From: JANMJD01 sp963828405
GTDB lineage: Bacteria; Actinomycetota; Acidimicrobiia; Acidimicrobiales; Ilumatobacteraceae
Assembly (NCBI GenBank): GCA_963828405.1
Contig: CAWHEG010000031.1
Span: forward strand, 620,001-684,000
DNA length: 64,000 bases
Direction: 5' to 3'
Both the position numbers and the translations under genes were made by a program. Each line of letters begins with the position of its first letter. The first letter of the stretch is position 1. Of this stretch, positions 1 to 8,732 are shown in pieces. Under the pieces are notes generated by a model. It did no database searches and was not told where the DNA came from. It saw nothing but the letters and a program-made list of their open reading frames with translations.

Positions 1-594
1 GATCGCTTCGGGCTCAACGAGGCCCCGCCGATCGACCTGCCCCGCCCGGCGGCCAGCCACTTCGGCCGCGTCGAGGACTTCACCGGCAACATCCCGTTGC
101 TCGCCATCCGCGGTTTCGGGCAGAACGAGGACGCCATCACCCCGTTGCAGATGGCGATGATCGCCGGCAGTGTCGCCAACGGCGGCACGATGATGATCCC
201 CTACGTCGTCGCCGAGACCCGCACCCACGGAGGCGGCGTGCTGTCGCGCACCGCGCCGCGACCGTGGAGGACGCCGATGACGCCCGAGACGGCGGCCACC
301 CTCACCCAGCTGATGGTCAAGGTGGTCAACGAGGGCACGGCCAGGTGCTGCATGGCGTTGGCCAACGGCGTCCAGGCTGCCGCCAAGACCGGTACGGCCC
401 AGCTCAACGCCCGCGGCGAGCCGCAGCGGTCGCACGCCTGGATCATGGCCTTCGCCCCGGCCGACAACCCGGCCTATGCCGTCTCGGTCGTGTTGAAGGG
501 CACCACCGACGAGATCTCCGCAGGCACCGGTGGCCGCCTCGCCGGCCCGATCGCCCAACAGATGCTCGACGCCGCGCTGGCCGCCGGGGCGTGA
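1..594 (+). CDS. pbpA: Penicillin-binding protein, transpeptidase C-terminus (5' truncated by window edge)
   Basis: This is the C-terminal 197 residues of a class B penicillin-binding protein, a D,D-transpeptidase that cross-links peptidoglycan outside the cytoplasmic membrane. The reading frame is open from base 1, so the real start lies upstream. The conserved box AAKTGTAQ, which carries the KTG triad of the serine transpeptidase active site, lies around bases 379-402. It is preceded by the family stretch FGQNEDAITPLQMAM. The SxxK and SxN motifs would be upstream of the window. pknB begins 43 bases downstream on the same strand, the usual actinobacterial order rodA-pbpA-pknA/B, so this is more likely PbpA than FtsI. 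Family certain; PbpA rather than another class B protein is inferred from context. Confidence 0.9.
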   Translation, partial: DRFGLNEAPPIDLPRPAASHFGRVEDFTGNIPLLAIRGFGQNEDAITPLQMAMIAGSVANGGTMMIPYVVAETRTHGGGVLSRTAPRPWRTPMTPETAATLTQLMVKVVNEGTARCCMALANGVQAAAKTGTAQLNARGEPQRSHAWIMAFAPADNPAYAVSVVLKGTTDEISAGTGGRLAGPIAQQMLDAALAAGA

Positions 595-637
595 AACGGA
601 GGTCGGGGGAGCGATCGACTGTAGCGTGGGGGGCCGC

Positions 638-2765
638 ATGACGGACTCCCAGCGTCCGGTCTTCAACGACCGCTACGAACTTCAACAGCGGATCGGTCGC
701 GGCGGGATGGCCGACGTCTACCTGGCCCGTGACCGCCTCCTCGACCGGCCCGTCGCCATCAAGGTGCTGTTCCCCGAGTTCGCCACCGACCCCAACTTCG
801 TCGAGCGCTTCCGCCGCGAGGCGCAGTCGGCCGCCAACCTCAACCACCCCAACGTCGTCAGCGTGTACGACTGGGGCAAGCAGGGCAACACCTACTTCAT
901 GGCGATGGAGTACATCGCCGGGCGCACGCTGGCCGACATCCTGCGCTCCAACGGCCGGCTCACCGCCCACCAGGCCGCCGAGATCGCCGGCGAGGTCGCC
1001 TCGGCCCTCGGGTTCGCCCACCGGGGCGGCGTGGTCCACCGCGACGTCAAGCCGGCGAACATCCTCATCGCCGACGACGGCCGGGTGAAGGTCGCCGACT
1101 TCGGCATCGCCCGGGCGCTCAACTCGGCGGCCGAGCAGGACCTCACCCAGGCCGGCGCGGTGATGGGCACGGCCACCTACTTCTCGCCCGAACAGGCCCA
1201 AGGCGCCCAGCCCGATCCCGCGCAGCGACCTGTACTCGCTCGGCATCGTGCTCTACGAGATGATCGGCGGCCGCCCCCCGTTCAGCGGCGACAACCCGGT
1301 GGCCATCGCCTACAAGCAGGTCCACGACGCTCCGCAGCCGCTCAACCAGCTCGCTCCCGACGTGCCCCGGCCGTTCGAGGCGATCGTCGCCAAGCTGCTG
1401 GCCAAGAATCCGAGCGCCCGCTACGCCAACGCCGAGGACCTGCGCGACGACCTGCGCCGTTTCCGTGAGGGCCAGCCCGTGCTCGCCCTCACCTCCCTGA
1501 TCGGCGGCGCCACCACGCCGCCCGCGGGGCTCGGCAGGCCGCCCGGCGCGACCACCGGCGTGCCCCGAACCACCGCGATGCCGTCGACGCCCGCCCCGGG
1601 GGCAACGGCGGCGATGCCCCGCACCGGTGTCGCCCCCGGCGCGCCGCCACCGATGCGCGGCGGGCCCCGGTCGGGCAGGACCGACTACTACGAGCCGCCC
1701 CGCCGCACCGGGATCTACGTGCTCACCGCCTTCCTGGCGATCGCCGCTCTGGTGGCCGGCGGCATCCTGCTGTTCAACTACCTCTCGAAGGAGGACACCA
1801 CCGTCGCCACGGTGACGCTCCCCGACGTTCGTGGGATGACCATCGAGGCCGCGTCCGCCGCCCTCGAGCAACTGGGGGCGAGTCCCAACCCCGTGGCCGA
1901 TCCCAGCTCGGCGTCGCCGGAGAACATCGTCGACACCCAGAACCCCGTCCCCGGCAGTGTCGTGACCCCCGGCCTGATCGTCACGCTCACCTTCAAGCCG
2001 GGGCTGCTCACCTCGCCGATGCCCGATCTCACGGGCAAGACGTTCGACGAGGCCCTCAAGCTGCTCCCGGGGATGACGGTCACCCGCGAGGACGTCGAGA
2101 ACCCCGACATCGCCCTCGGCCTCGTCGTCGGGCAGACGCCACCCAAGGACAGCCCCGTCAAGCCGGGCGACGCGGTGACGCTGCAGGTCTCCAAGGGCAA
2201 GGGGATGGAGACGATCCCGGCGTTCCAGGGCCAGGCCGCCGCCGACGTGGTCAGGTTCCTCGAGGGCAAGGGCTTCAAGGTGACCCCGGTCCAGGAGCTC
2301 AGCGAGACCGTTCCCGTCGGCGAGGTGATCCGCACCGACCCGCCGGCGAACACCGCAGCCGCCAAGGGCTCCGAGGTGCAGGTCTTCATCTCGTCGGGCT
2401 CCGAGCAGGTCGACGTGCCCAAGGTCGTCGGCATGATCGAGAACGCGGCCCGCGATGCCCTGCAGAACGCCGACCTCAAGGCCAGCGTGAAGTACCAGAC
2501 GGTGCCTTTCGGTGACGTGAACGACGGTGTGGTGATCTCGCAGAACCCGGCGAGCCCGGCCAAGGCACCGAAGAACTCGGCGGTCAGTCTCGTCGTCGGC
2601 AAGGCGGCGCCGGCTCCGGCGACGACGACCACGACGACCACGACCCTGCCGCCCACCACCCAGGCGACGACGACCACGAGCACCACCACGACCACGACCA
2701 CGACCACCACGACGACGAGCCCGACCTCGTCGTCTGCGCCACCCGTGACGGGTGCCGGCGGCTGA
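638..2765 (+). CDS. pknB: PASTA-domain Ser/Thr protein kinase PknB, with a single-base frameshift
   Basis: Membrane receptor kinase that senses muropeptides/lipid II and phosphorylates cell-wall and division proteins. In order: Gly-rich loop IGRGGMADVYLARD, VAIKVL lysine, catalytic HRDVKPANIL, DFGIAR, APE-equivalent SPEQAQG, a Pro/Gly-rich linker, one membrane helix (GIYVLTAFLAIAALVAGG) near 1711-1780, then four PASTA repeats (starting LPDVRGM, MPDLTGK, IPAFQGQ, VPKVVGM) and a long Thr-rich tail. The frame breaks in the CCC at 1217-1219. Removing one C restores QPDPRSDLYSLGIVLYEM, the expected subdomain IX sequence, so the two halves were originally one gene. As written the kinase would end prematurely at 1468. 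The ATG at 638 is chosen because kinase homology starts about ten residues later. Confidence 0.9.
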
Positions 2766-2787
2766 GACGACCGGCCTGGGCGACGCG

Positions 2788-3376
2788 TCAGGCGGTGACG
2801 ACGGCCCCTGACAGGAAGTTGCGGATCAGGTCGTGCCCGTGGCTGGTGAGGATCGACTCGGGGTGGAACTGCACGCCCTCGACCGGCAGTGCACGGTGGC
2901 GCAGTCCCATGATCGTGCCGTCGGGGATCTCGGCGGTGATCTCGAGGCAGTCCGGCAGGCTCTCGCGCTCGACGACCAGTGAGTGGTAACGGGTCGCCTC
3001 GAGCGGCGACGGTAGGCCGGCGAACACCCCGACGCCGCGATGGCTGACCATCGACGTCTTGCCGTGCATCAACTCGGCGGCGCGTACGACCCTGCCGCCG
3101 TAGACCTGACCGATCGCCTGGTGGCCGAGGCACACGCCGAGGACCGGTGTGCCGCGTTCGGCGAAGGCGACGATCGCCTCGCACATGATCCCGGCATCCT
3201 CGGGGCGGCCGGGTCCGGGCGACATCAGCACGGCGTCGGGCTCGATGGCCAGGGCGGCGACGACGCTCGAGCGCGTCGTTGCGATGGACGATCGGTTCGG
3301 CGCCCAGCTCCCCCAGGTACTGCACCAGGTTGTAGACGAACGAGTCGTAGTTGTCGATCACGAGGACACGGGGCAC
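2788..3376 (-). CDS. trpG: Glutamine amidotransferase of anthranilate/aminodeoxychorismate synthase (TrpG/PabA), frameshifted
   Basis: Class I glutamine amidotransferase subunit that releases ammonia from glutamine for anthranilate (tryptophan) or aminodeoxychorismate (folate) synthesis. The N-terminus VLVIDNYDSFVYNLVQYLG, the oxyanion loop MSPGPGRPEDAG, the nucleophile box GVCLGHQAIG and the catalytic VQFHPESILT are all present. They fall in two frames: one extra base near 3264-3272 separates NDALE from VVAALAIEPDAV. Start is a GTG two codons before RVLVIDNYD. No TrpE/PabB partner is in the window, so which pathway it serves cannot be read here; actinobacteria place this gene between pknB and crgA, as seen. 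It is convergent with pknB. The frameshift is most simply a sequence error, because both halves are fully conserved. Confidence 0.88.
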
Positions 3377-3470
3377 CCGACCAGCCTTGCCGGTCGGCAC
3401 GGGCCACGTCGAACGCATTCGACTGGGGCGCTCGCCCGCGGCGGGCCGCTACCCCTACACTGTCGCCTTC

Positions 3471-3827
3471 GTGGCACCTCCCAAGCGCAAAGCAGGAGGC
3501 CGGGTCACCCCGAAGGGGACCAGGCCCGGCGATCCGAAGCTCCCGACCGCCGGCGAACACCATTTCGGCGGGTTGGGCCATCACCACGACGAGGGCCCGA
3601 AGCACGCCTCGACCCCGTCGTCGCGCTACACCCCGCCCGTGCCGGTGTACATGAAGCAGAGCCCGCGCTGGGTGCCGATCCTGATGTTCGCCCTGTGGAT
3701 CATCGGGGCGCTGGTGATCATCTGCTACTACCTCGACTTCCTGCCCGGGGGCCGCAGCCAGTGGTACCTGGCGGGCGGCCTCGCGCTGATTCTCGCCGGG
3801 CTCTACACCGCCACCAAGTACCGATGA
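3471..3827 (+). CDS. crgA: Cell division protein CrgA
   Basis: Small actinobacterial inner-membrane protein that helps recruit FtsI/PBPs to the septum and tunes septation. The 118-residue product has a basic N-terminus (PPKRKAGGRVTPKG), a Pro/His-rich linker, and two membrane helices separated by a short polar turn: WVPILMFALWIIGALVIICY and WYLAGGLALILAGLYTATK. The pair of C-terminal helices with the motif SPRWVP ahead of them is diagnostic. Start is the GTG giving VAPPKRK; an in-frame upstream start would add an atypical Arg-rich extension. It is divergent from trpG, whose GTG lies 94 bases away. Length is slightly above the roughly 85-95 residues usual for the family because of the longer linker. 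Confidence 0.9.
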   Translation: MAPPKRKAGGRVTPKGTRPGDPKLPTAGEHHFGGLGHHHDEGPKHASTPSSRYTPPVPVYMKQSPRWVPILMFALWIIGALVIICYYLDFLPGGRSQWYLAGGLALILAGLYTATKYR

Positions 3828-3894
3828 CGCCGGGGTGACACCACGGTGAACCCTGTGGGCGACCGGGATTACAGGCTTGTCATTATCACCAGAG

Positions 3895-3914
3895 ATATCC
3901 ACAGATGGGGATAA
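3895..3914. promoter_or_regulatory. Pair of DnaA-box-like 9-mers in the crgA downstream gap
   Basis: ATATCCACA (3895-3903) and, on the opposite strand, TTATCCCCA (3906-3914) each differ from TTATCCACA by one base and are two bases apart, in a non-coding gap of 96 bases that is noticeably AT-richer than its surroundings. The neighbouring genes are origin-proximal in actinobacteria. Two near-matches do not make an origin, and no dnaA or dnaN is present. Confidence 0.3.
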
Positions 3915-3923
3915 CTTCGGGTC

Positions 3924-4190
3924 TCATTCCATGATCGGCGCGACCACGTCCATGTCCTCCAGGCAGTGGCGTGGCGGCGGCGGATCCTCCTCGGGAGCCA
4001 TCGTCATGCGCAGTTCCACCCCGCACACGCTGCACCGATACCTTACGTTTATTCGACGAAGCTCACCCTCGGGTGGCGGTGCAGGCAACGGCGTGGTCAC
4101 GCTGCGGATCATCCCGATCCCCACCTTCCACAGCACGTAGCCGAACAGCAGCCCGCCAGATATCCACAGGATGGTACTGGCCGCGGGCAC
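3924..4190 (-). CDS. Hypothetical single-pass membrane protein with Cys pair
   Basis: Predicted 88-residue protein, not assigned to a named family. It starts at a GTG with a hydrophobic segment (ILWISGGLLFGYVLWKVGIG), then a Pro-rich linker, then a small cytoplasmic-looking tail with CSVCGVEL and a later HC, resembling half a zinc ribbon, and ends in an acidic/Met segment. A longer start within the same frame would overlap the nhaA promoter and gives a low-complexity Arg-rich leader, so the shorter version is preferred. It is divergent from nhaA (58 bases between starts). Function unknown. Confidence 0.6.
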   Translation of the reverse strand: MPAASTILWISGGLLFGYVLWKVGIGMIRSVTTPLPAPPPEGELRRINVRYRCSVCGVELRMTMAPEEDPPPPRHCLEDMDVVAPIME

Positions 4191-4248
4191 GTCACCGAGC
4201 GTACTGCGCCAACGCCGACGGGGGCCGGCCGCCTGGCAGACTGGGCCC

Positions 4249-5532
4249 ATGCCGACGACGGTCCCCCGCCGGGTGCTGCGACCGTTGCGCACCTTCCTGG
4301 CCACCGAGTCGGCCGGCGGGGTCGTGCTCGCCGTCGCCGCCGTGGTCGCACTCGCCTGGGCGAACTCCCCCTGGTCGGCCGGCTACCACGACCTGTGGCA
4401 CACCGGTTTCGGGCTGCGACTCGGCCGTCACCGACTCGACCTCGACCTGCGCGAGTGGGTCAGCGACGGCCTGATGACGATCTTCTTCCTGGTCGCCGGG
4501 CTCGAGATCAAACGCGAGGTGGTGCATGGCGAGTTGCGCGACCGGCGCCAGGCGGCGCTCCCCGTCGTCGCCGCGATCGGCGGGATGATCGTGCCCGCCC
4601 TCCTCTACCTCACCGTCAACGTCGGCCGGTCGGGCGCGGGCTGGGCGGTGCCGATGGCCACCGACATCGCCATGGTCACCGGGGTGCTCGCCCTCATCCG
4701 GCGGCGGATCCATCCGATGCTGCCGCTGTTGATGCTCGCCGTGGCGATCGTCGACGACATCGGCTCGATCGTCGTGCTCACCGTCGGTCTCGGCGGTCGT
4801 CTGGCGGTCGGCTGGCTCGGGTTGGCGGCGCTCGCCGTGGTCGCCGCCATCGGTCTCGTCCGGACGGGGATGCGCTCCACGGCCCCGTTCGTCGCCCTCG
4901 GGGTCGTCTGCTGGTACGGCCTCCACCGTGGGGGTGTCCCGCCGACGCTGGCCGGTGTCGCCTTCGGGCTGCTCGCCCCGACGGTCCCGCTGATCGACGA
5001 GGTCGACCAGGCCGAACTCGTCGACGTGTCGACCCCGTCGGCCGCCCGCCGATCCGTGCAGATCGCCGTCCACGCCGTCTCGACCGTCGAGCGGCTCGAG
5101 CTCGTGATCCACCCCTGGACGAGCTTCCTGATCGTCCCCGTCTTCGCCCTGGCCAATGCCGGCATCCCCCTCGGCGGCGACTCGCTGTCGCGCACCGCGG
5201 GATCGCCGGTGTTCTGGGGGGTCGTGATCGCCCGCGTGATCGGCAAACCCCTCGGCATCGTCGGGGCCGTGATCATCGCCCGGAGGTTGCACCTCGTCCG
5301 ACTGCCCGACGGGATCACCGGTCGCGACATCACCGGGATCGGCCTCCTCGCCGGGATGGGCTTCGCCGTGGCGATCTTCATCGCCGGGCGCTCGCTGCCG
5401 GCCGCCGGGGCCGAGATCGCCACCACCGGGGTGCTCGTCTCGATGCTCGTCAGCGGTGCACTGGGGATCGCCGTGCTCACCCGCCGATCGTCCCCCGAGG
5501 CGCCCGGCCCCGTCAGCCCATCCGCTCGATGA
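4249..5532 (+). CDS. nhaA: Na+/H+ antiporter NhaA
   Basis: Secondary transporter exchanging cytoplasmic Na+ (or Li+) for external protons, for pH and sodium homeostasis. The 427-residue protein has the family signatures in order: FFLVAGLEIKREVVHGEL, the TM4 stretch MATDIAMVTGVLAL, the paired ion-binding aspartates in VAIVDDIGSIVVL (equivalent to Asp163/Asp164 of the E. coli protein), FALANAGIPL, GKPLGI and the C-terminal GIGLLAGMGFAVAIFIAG. Length and about 11-12 hydrophobic segments match the family. The ATG at 4249 (MPTTVPRR) was chosen because the frame upstream lacks homology. The 3' end overlaps the convergent thiolase by 20 bases. No NhaR-type regulator is adjacent. Confidence 0.95.
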   Translation: MPTTVPRRVLRPLRTFLATESAGGVVLAVAAVVALAWANSPWSAGYHDLWHTGFGLRLGRHRLDLDLREWVSDGLMTIFFLVAGLEIKREVVHGELRDRRQAALPVVAAIGGMIVPALLYLTVNVGRSGAGWAVPMATDIAMVTGVLALIRRRIHPMLPLLMLAVAIVDDIGSIVVLTVGLGGRLAVGWLGLAALAVVAAIGLVRTGMRSTAPFVALGVVCWYGLHRGGVPPTLAGVAFGLLAPTVPLIDEVDQAELVDVSTPSAARRSVQIAVHAVSTVERLELVIHPWTSFLIVPVFALANAGIPLGGDSLSRTAGSPVFWGVVIARVIGKPLGIVGAVIIARRLHLVRLPDGITGRDITGIGLLAGMGFAVAIFIAGRSLPAAGAEIATTGVLVSMLVSGALGIAVLTRRSSPEAPGPVSPSAR

Positions 5533-6682
5533 TCGTGGCGTTGGCCATGCCCCCGCCCTCGCACATCGTCTGCAGGCCATAGCGGCCACCGGTCCGCTCG
5601 AGCTCGCACAACAACGTCGTCATCAGCCGGGCCCCGGAGCACCCCAGTGGATGGCCGAGAGCGATCGCCCCACCGTTGGGGTTGACCCGCTCCATGTCGG
5701 GATGGAACTCCTTCTCCCAGGCGAGCACGACGGAGGCGAACGCCTCGTTGATCTCGACGAGGTCGATGTCCTCGATCGTCAGGCCCGACCGGGCGAAGAT
5801 CTTGCGCGTCGCCGGGATCGGTGCGGTGAGCATGAACCGCGGATCGTCGCCGGCCAGCGAGAAGTCCACGAACCGGGCGCGCGGCGTGAGGCCGAGTGCC
5901 GACGCCCGCCGCTCGCTCATGATCAGCATCGCCGCCGCGCCGTCGGTGATCTGCGACGAGTTCCCGGCCGTCACCTTGCCCCCCTTGTCGGCCTCGATGA
6001 ACGACGGCTTGAGCGCGGCGAGCTTCTCGAGCGTGGTCTCCCGGAGGCCCTCGTCAGTGGTCATCATCGTGCCCTCGGCATCGAGCACCGGCAGGATCTG
6101 CGACTCGAACCGGCCCTCGACGGTGGCCCGCGCCGCGTACTGCTGCGAGCGCAGGCCGAAGCGGTCCATCTCCTCGCGGCCGATCCCCCACCTGTCGGCG
6201 ATCAACTCGGCCGAGATCCCCTGGGGCACGAGCCCACCTGCGGCGGCGTACCGGGCGCCGATCCGCGGCCCGAAGGGGAAGCCGTACTTGCCGTCGATCA
6301 TCGAGGCCCCCATCGGCACCCGGGTCATCACCTCGACGCCGCAGGCGACGACGACGTCGTAGGCCCCGGCCATGACGCCCTGGGCGGCGAAGTGCGCCGC
6401 CTGCTGCGACGAGCCGCACTGGCGGTCGATCGTCGTGCCCGGCACCGATTCGGGCCACCCCGCGGCGAGCACGGCGTTGCGGGCGATGTTCGCCGCCTGT
6501 TCACCCACCTGCATCACGCAGCCCATCACCACGTCGTCGACGAGGGCCGGGTCGATGCCGGTGCGCTGCTGCAGGGCCTTGAGCGTCTCGGCGGCGAGGT
6601 CGACGGGATGCCACTCCTTCAACCTCCCGTTGCGCCTGCCCAACGGGGTCCGGATGGCGTCGACGATCACCGCGGTGTCCAT
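5513..6682 (-). CDS. Acetyl-CoA C-acyltransferase (thiolase)
   Basis: Thiolase catalysing reversible Claisen condensation or thiolytic cleavage of 3-ketoacyl-CoA; the sequence alone does not decide between beta-oxidation and acetoacetyl-CoA formation. The 389-residue enzyme has the acyl-accepting cysteine in DRQCGSSQQAAHFAA, the LVEINEAFASVVLAWEKE loop, and the C-terminal GGAIALGHPLGCSGAR carrying the catalytic His and the second Cys. The beginning VIVDAIRTPLGRRNG is typical. Start is the ATG at 6682. It is divergent from the acyl-CoA ligase, with 209 bases between starts, so a shared regulatory region for fatty-acid genes is plausible. Confidence 0.93.
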   Translation of the reverse strand: MDTAVIVDAIRTPLGRRNGRLKEWHPVDLAAETLKALQQRTGIDPALVDDVVMGCVMQVGEQAANIARNAVLAAGWPESVPGTTIDRQCGSSQQAAHFAAQGVMAGAYDVVVACGVEVMTRVPMGASMIDGKYGFPFGPRIGARYAAAGGLVPQGISAELIADRWGIGREEMDRFGLRSQQYAARATVEGRFESQILPVLDAEGTMMTTDEGLRETTLEKLAALKPSFIEADKGGKVTAGNSSQITDGAAAMLIMSERRASALGLTPRARFVDFSLAGDDPRFMLTAPIPATRKIFARSGLTIEDIDLVEINEAFASVVLAWEKEFHPDMERVNPNGGAIALGHPLGCSGARLMTTLLCELERTGGRYGLQTMCEGGGMANATIIERMG

Positions 6683-6891
6683 GGTCTGTCCTTCGATCGG
6701 GGCGTGCGCCGAGTCTGGCCGTCCGCACCCCGCCAACCCGAAGCGGAGCCCGCCCGATCACAGTGCTTCGAGCGGCCACGACGGATCAACCGGGTGATCG
6801 GGGCGCCCCGGCCCCGCCTGTGCGAACCGGCCCCGCCTGTGCGCCCCCGCCCGCGTCGGCGCGCCCTTGCGCGATGGTGGAGAATAGGGCC

Positions 6892-8706
6892 ATGCCGTAT
6901 GCCTCGATCCAGGAAGTCCACGATGCCGTGGTCGGCCAGACCATTCCCCGCCAGTTCCTCGGACTCGTCGCCGCCCACCCCGATCTGCCGGCGCTGCACT
7001 CGATGAAGGACGCCACACCCGGGTCGTGGAACGTGTGGACCTTCACCGAACTCGCCGACAACGTGGCGCGCGCCGCGGCCGGAATGCTCGCCGCCGGCGT
7101 CACGCCCGGCGAGCGCGTCCTGCTGATGATGCGCAACCGCCCCGACTTCCACTGGTTCGACGCCGCCGCCCAGTTCTGCCGGGCGACGCCGGTGTCGATC
7201 TACAACTCCTCGTCCCCCGAGGAGATCGAGTACCTCGCCGGCCACGCCGAGGCGGAGATGGCGATCGTCGAGGACGCCGGCTTCCTCGAGCGGATGCTCA
7301 AGGTCCGCACCGCTCTGCCCCGGCTGCAGCGGATCTACGTGGTCCAACCGCCCGAGGGCCCCTTGCCCGACGGCGTGTTCCCGGCCGCCGACCTGCTCGC
7401 CCAGGGCTCGGCCGATCTGCAGGCGCTCGCCGCTGCCACCGATCCGGCCGACATCGCCACGCTGATCTACACCTCGGGCACGACCGGCCCGCCCAAGGGG
7501 GTGATGATCAGCCAGTACAACGCCGTGTACACGGTGAACCTGCTCGCCCGGTGCATCGCCTTCGACACGTTCGCCGGCAAACGGGCCGTCTCGTACCTGC
7601 CGATGGCCCACATCGCCGAACGGGCGATGAGTCACTACCAGGCCTTGCTCCTCGGCTACTCCGTCTACTGCTGTCCCGATCCCGGTCAGATCGGCATCTA
7701 CCTCAAGGAGGTCCGTCCCGAGATCATCTTCGGCGTGCCCCGGGTCTGGGAGAAGCTCTACCTCGGCGTCAACGCCGCGCTCTCGGCCGACCCGGCCCGC
7801 AAGGCCCAGTTCGACGCCGCCGTCGAGGGGGCCAAGCGGCTGCGCCCGGCGGTCGCCGCCGGCGTGGCGACCGACGAGCAACGGGCGATGCTCGCCCAGA
7901 TGGACGCCGCCTTCGGCCAGGTCAAGACGATGGTCGGCCTCGACATGGTCGAGGTGGCGGTCACCGGAGCGGCGGCCATCCCGGCGTCGATCCTCGAGTG
8001 GTTCAACGCCATCGGTGTGCCGCTGTCGGAGATCTACGGGATGTCGGAGTCGACCGGGCCGATGACCTGGGAACCCATGGCCAACCGGGCCGGCTACGTC
8101 GGTCGGGTGATCCCCGGTGGGGAGTTGAAGATCAACGAGGACGGCGAGGTCTGCTACCGGGGCGGCAACGTGTTCCAGGGCTACCTCAAGCAGCCCGACA
8201 AGACGGCCGAGACGGTGATCGACGGCTGGCTCCACTCGGGCGACATCGGCACGCTCGACGACGGCTACCTCAGGATCGTCGACCGCAAGAAGGAGCTGAT
8301 CATCACCTCGGGCGGCAAGAACATCAGCCCGGCCAACCTCGAGGCGGCGCTGAAGACGATCCCCCTCGTCGGCCAGGCTGCAGCGATCGGCGATGGCCGC
8401 AAGTACTGCACGGCGATCATGGTGCTCGACCCCGAGACGGCCGCCGTGTGGGCCCGCGCCCATGGCCGCGAGGGAGTCGGATCGTCGGAGCTCGCCGCCG
8501 ATCCGGAGGTGATCGCCGAGGTGCAGGCCGGCGTCGACGAGGTCAACGGGCAGTTCGCCCAGGTCGAACAGATCAAGAAGTTCACCCTGCTGGGCGAGGA
8601 ATGGCTCCCCGACTCCGAGCTGCTCACCCCGACGTCCAAGCTCAAGCGCCGTGGTGTCAACGCCTGCTACGCCGCCGAGATCGAGGCGATGTACGAGGGG
8701 GCGTGA
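6892..8706 (+). CDS. AMP-dependent long-chain fatty acid-CoA ligase
   Basis: Activates fatty acids to acyl-CoA through an acyl-AMP intermediate. The 604-residue protein shows the ATP-binding P-loop TLIYTSGTTGPPKGVM, the A5 motif EIYGMSESTG, the hinge region GDIGTLDDGYLRIVDRKKE and the gate TSGGKNISPANLE. The length and N-terminus (full-length, with FTELADNVARAAAG) place it with the FadD15-type long-chain ligases rather than short-chain acetyl-CoA synthetases. The expected catalytic lysine of A10 lies in the C-terminal TPTSKLKRRGV. Start at ATG 6892 (MPYASIQEV). Divergent from the thiolase; together they suggest fatty acid degradation or turnover. Confidence 0.93.
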   Translation: MPYASIQEVHDAVVGQTIPRQFLGLVAAHPDLPALHSMKDATPGSWNVWTFTELADNVARAAAGMLAAGVTPGERVLLMMRNRPDFHWFDAAAQFCRATPVSIYNSSSPEEIEYLAGHAEAEMAIVEDAGFLERMLKVRTALPRLQRIYVVQPPEGPLPDGVFPAADLLAQGSADLQALAAATDPADIATLIYTSGTTGPPKGVMISQYNAVYTVNLLARCIAFDTFAGKRAVSYLPMAHIAERAMSHYQALLLGYSVYCCPDPGQIGIYLKEVRPEIIFGVPRVWEKLYLGVNAALSADPARKAQFDAAVEGAKRLRPAVAAGVATDEQRAMLAQMDAAFGQVKTMVGLDMVEVAVTGAAAIPASILEWFNAIGVPLSEIYGMSESTGPMTWEPMANRAGYVGRVIPGGELKINEDGEVCYRGGNVFQGYLKQPDKTAETVIDGWLHSGDIGTLDDGYLRIVDRKKELIITSGGKNISPANLEAALKTIPLVGQAAAIGDGRKYCTAIMVLDPETAAVWARAHGREGVGSSELAADPEVIAEVQAGVDEVNGQFAQVEQIKKFTLLGEEWLPDSELLTPTSKLKRRGVNACYAAEIEAMYEGA

Positions 8707-8732
8707 GCCTCCTCAGTCGACGGCCCTGATCA

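Noticed and set aside
2620..2730. Simple ACG/ACC repeat as a regulatory microsatellite
   Set aside because: It encodes the Thr-rich C-terminal tail of PknB; low-complexity coding sequence is the simpler reading.
4160..4168. Third DnaA-box-like 9-mer
   Set aside because: Inside a coding region, single near match, expected by chance.
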